Origin: Nitrososphaerales archaeon TH5895
Lineage (GTDB): Archaea > Thermoproteota > Nitrososphaeria > Nitrososphaerales > Nitrososphaeraceae
Reading direction: 5' to 3'
Assembly (NCBI GenBank): GCA_014523695.1
Contig: JAATVS010000222.1
Location: 1-6,348, forward strand
DNA length: 6,348 nt
In this document: in pieces, positions 5,768 through 6,348 of the stretch
How the letters are laid out: every line of letters starts with the position of its first letter
How positions within the stretch are numbered: position 1 is the stretch's first letter
Translations under genes and position numbers: made by a program
The notes under the pieces: generated by a model
The model's input: only the letters and a program-made list of their open reading frames with translations
The model's database searches: none
What the model was told of the DNA's origin: nothing

Positions 5768-5914
5768 TGCAATGCATGCGGAAATGGTGAATTACCGTTG
5801 AATGTCTTCTGCCAGAACATTGATTCACAAGTTCAAGGCGAAGAAAACGCAGTAGCAATTGACGGCACTCAACAAGCTGCTGAAGAAGAAGAAGAATTAG
5901 TACCAGTACAATAA
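5768..5914 (+). pseudogene. Headless remnant of S-Q-x-Q-G cysteine protein
   Basis: The frame from 5768 encodes CNACGNGELPLNVFCQNIDS, then QVQGEENAVAID, and ends in a Gln/Glu-rich tail with TAA at 5912. It aligns throughout with residues 43-72 of the protein at 6069: C-G-N, ten residues between the Cys, then C-x-N-x2-S-Q-x-Q-G-E-E-N-x-V-A. The frame is closed by TAA at 5762-5764, two codons before the Cys region. No start codon or signal peptide lies in front, so as drawn it cannot make an exported protein. The conserved core itself has no lesions, so either the head was lost recently or it lies in another frame that I could not find in 5690-5767. A good T-rich terminator follows directly. 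Confidence 0.7.
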
Positions 5915-5915
5915 C

Positions 5916-5929
5916 TTCTCTCTTTTTTT
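5916..5929 (+). terminator. T-rich terminator after S-Q-x-Q-G remnant
   Basis: TTCTCTCTTTTTTT starts two bases after the stop codon. Seven T in a row at its end suit archaeal termination. Its survival suggests the remnant was a working transcription unit not long ago. Confidence 0.5.
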
Positions 5930-6068
5930 GTCGATAGACGATAGCGATATACTAATTTAGCAAATGCATTATCCCTAAGATGTGCTATAACAATAATGTG
6001 ACTTTTGTATTCTATTGTTTTTTCCTAACTGACATTAACCCAAACCACATATCATTTATTGTTTTAGT

Positions 6069-6335
6069 ATGAATTGTGGAGCAATAGCTACATTTGGAGT
6101 GACTATGATCTTACTAGTCACTGTATCACTCATATCACCACATCCTGCGTTTGCCGATGATTATGAGAAGAGTCAGGTAATATCACAAACTAATGAATGC
6201 GGTAATTATTGGTTTCCAGTAAATATAATATGCTCTAACTTAAACTCTCAAGCCCAGGGTGAAGAAAATGATGTTGCAATGGCAACCACTACCACTCCAG
6301 ATTCTGACACAAATTACGGGACTCCGTTTCCATAG
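6069..6335 (+). CDS. Small exported cysteine protein with S-Q-x-Q-G motif
   Basis: 88 residues from ATG 6069. Residues 1-29 form a signal peptide (hydrophobic FGVTMILLVTVSLI, cleavage after AFA29). The mature part has ECGNYWFPVNIIC (43-55; two Cys ten residues apart), SNLNSQAQGEENDVAM (56-71), then a Thr/Pro/Asp tail without structure. The core is shared with the remnant at 5768 (same Cys spacing) and the minus-strand protein at 1327 (shorter spacing). Alternating polar and hydrophobic residues around a G-E-E-N turn suggest a strand-turn-strand unit locked by a disulfide. The family is exported and, as far as I know, uncharacterised. No Shine-Dalgarno site is seen; AT-rich DNA before the start suggests a leaderless mRNA, but no single TATA box stands out. 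Confidence 0.8.
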   Translation: MNCGAIATFGVTMILLVTVSLISPHPAFADDYEKSQVISQTNECGNYWFPVNIICSNLNSQAQGEENDVAMATTTTPDSDTNYGTPFP

Positions 6336-6348
6336 AATCTTGCATGCA

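Overview
The window looks like chromosome of an ammonia-oxidising archaeon of the Nitrososphaerales (Nitrososphaera / Nitrosocosmicus type). This is inferred from protein families recalled from that group, AT-rich DNA, TATA-like boxes placed about 25-30 bases before start codons (leaderless transcripts), and many small exported proteins. No rRNA, tRNA, CRISPR array or insertion sequence is visible.

Layout. Bases 1-908 (minus strand) hold three cytoplasmic-type genes: a PRC-barrel-like protein, then a DUF5678-like protein closely followed by a retropepsin-like aspartic protease that runs off the left edge. The protease is easy to miss because it has no ATG, but its D-T-G-S-P active-site motif is clear. 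Bases 1090-2946 carry small exported proteins: a broken copy of a Gly-rich protein, a minus-strand cysteine protein with an S-Q-x-Q-G motif, the intact Gly-rich protein, and a very acidic low-complexity protein. Bases 3058-3480 encode a stand-alone response-regulator receiver domain. Bases 3722-4342 are the wreck of a helix-turn-helix/coiled-coil protein, with two frameshifts and a stop. Bases 4431-5684 hold a broken and then an intact exported Asp-box (BNR-like) protein; the intact one carries a perfect 54-bp tandem repeat. Bases 5768-6335 hold a headless remnant and then an intact member of the S-Q-x-Q-G cysteine family.

The main pattern is birth and death of exported proteins. Three families appear as a decayed copy lying upstream of an intact copy in the same orientation (Gly-rich, Asp-box, S-Q-x-Q-G). 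A further S-Q-x-Q-G member lies on the opposite strand. The decayed Asp-box copy keeps its TATA-like box at exactly the same distance from the ruined start as in the intact gene, which helps fix the true start of the intact one.

The genes do not form one visible pathway. The only likely co-transcribed pair is DUF5678 and protease. The rest are single genes with their own promoters, most of them feeding proteins to the cell surface. The frame-breaking indels should be confirmed in reads, because some lie in short homopolymers.
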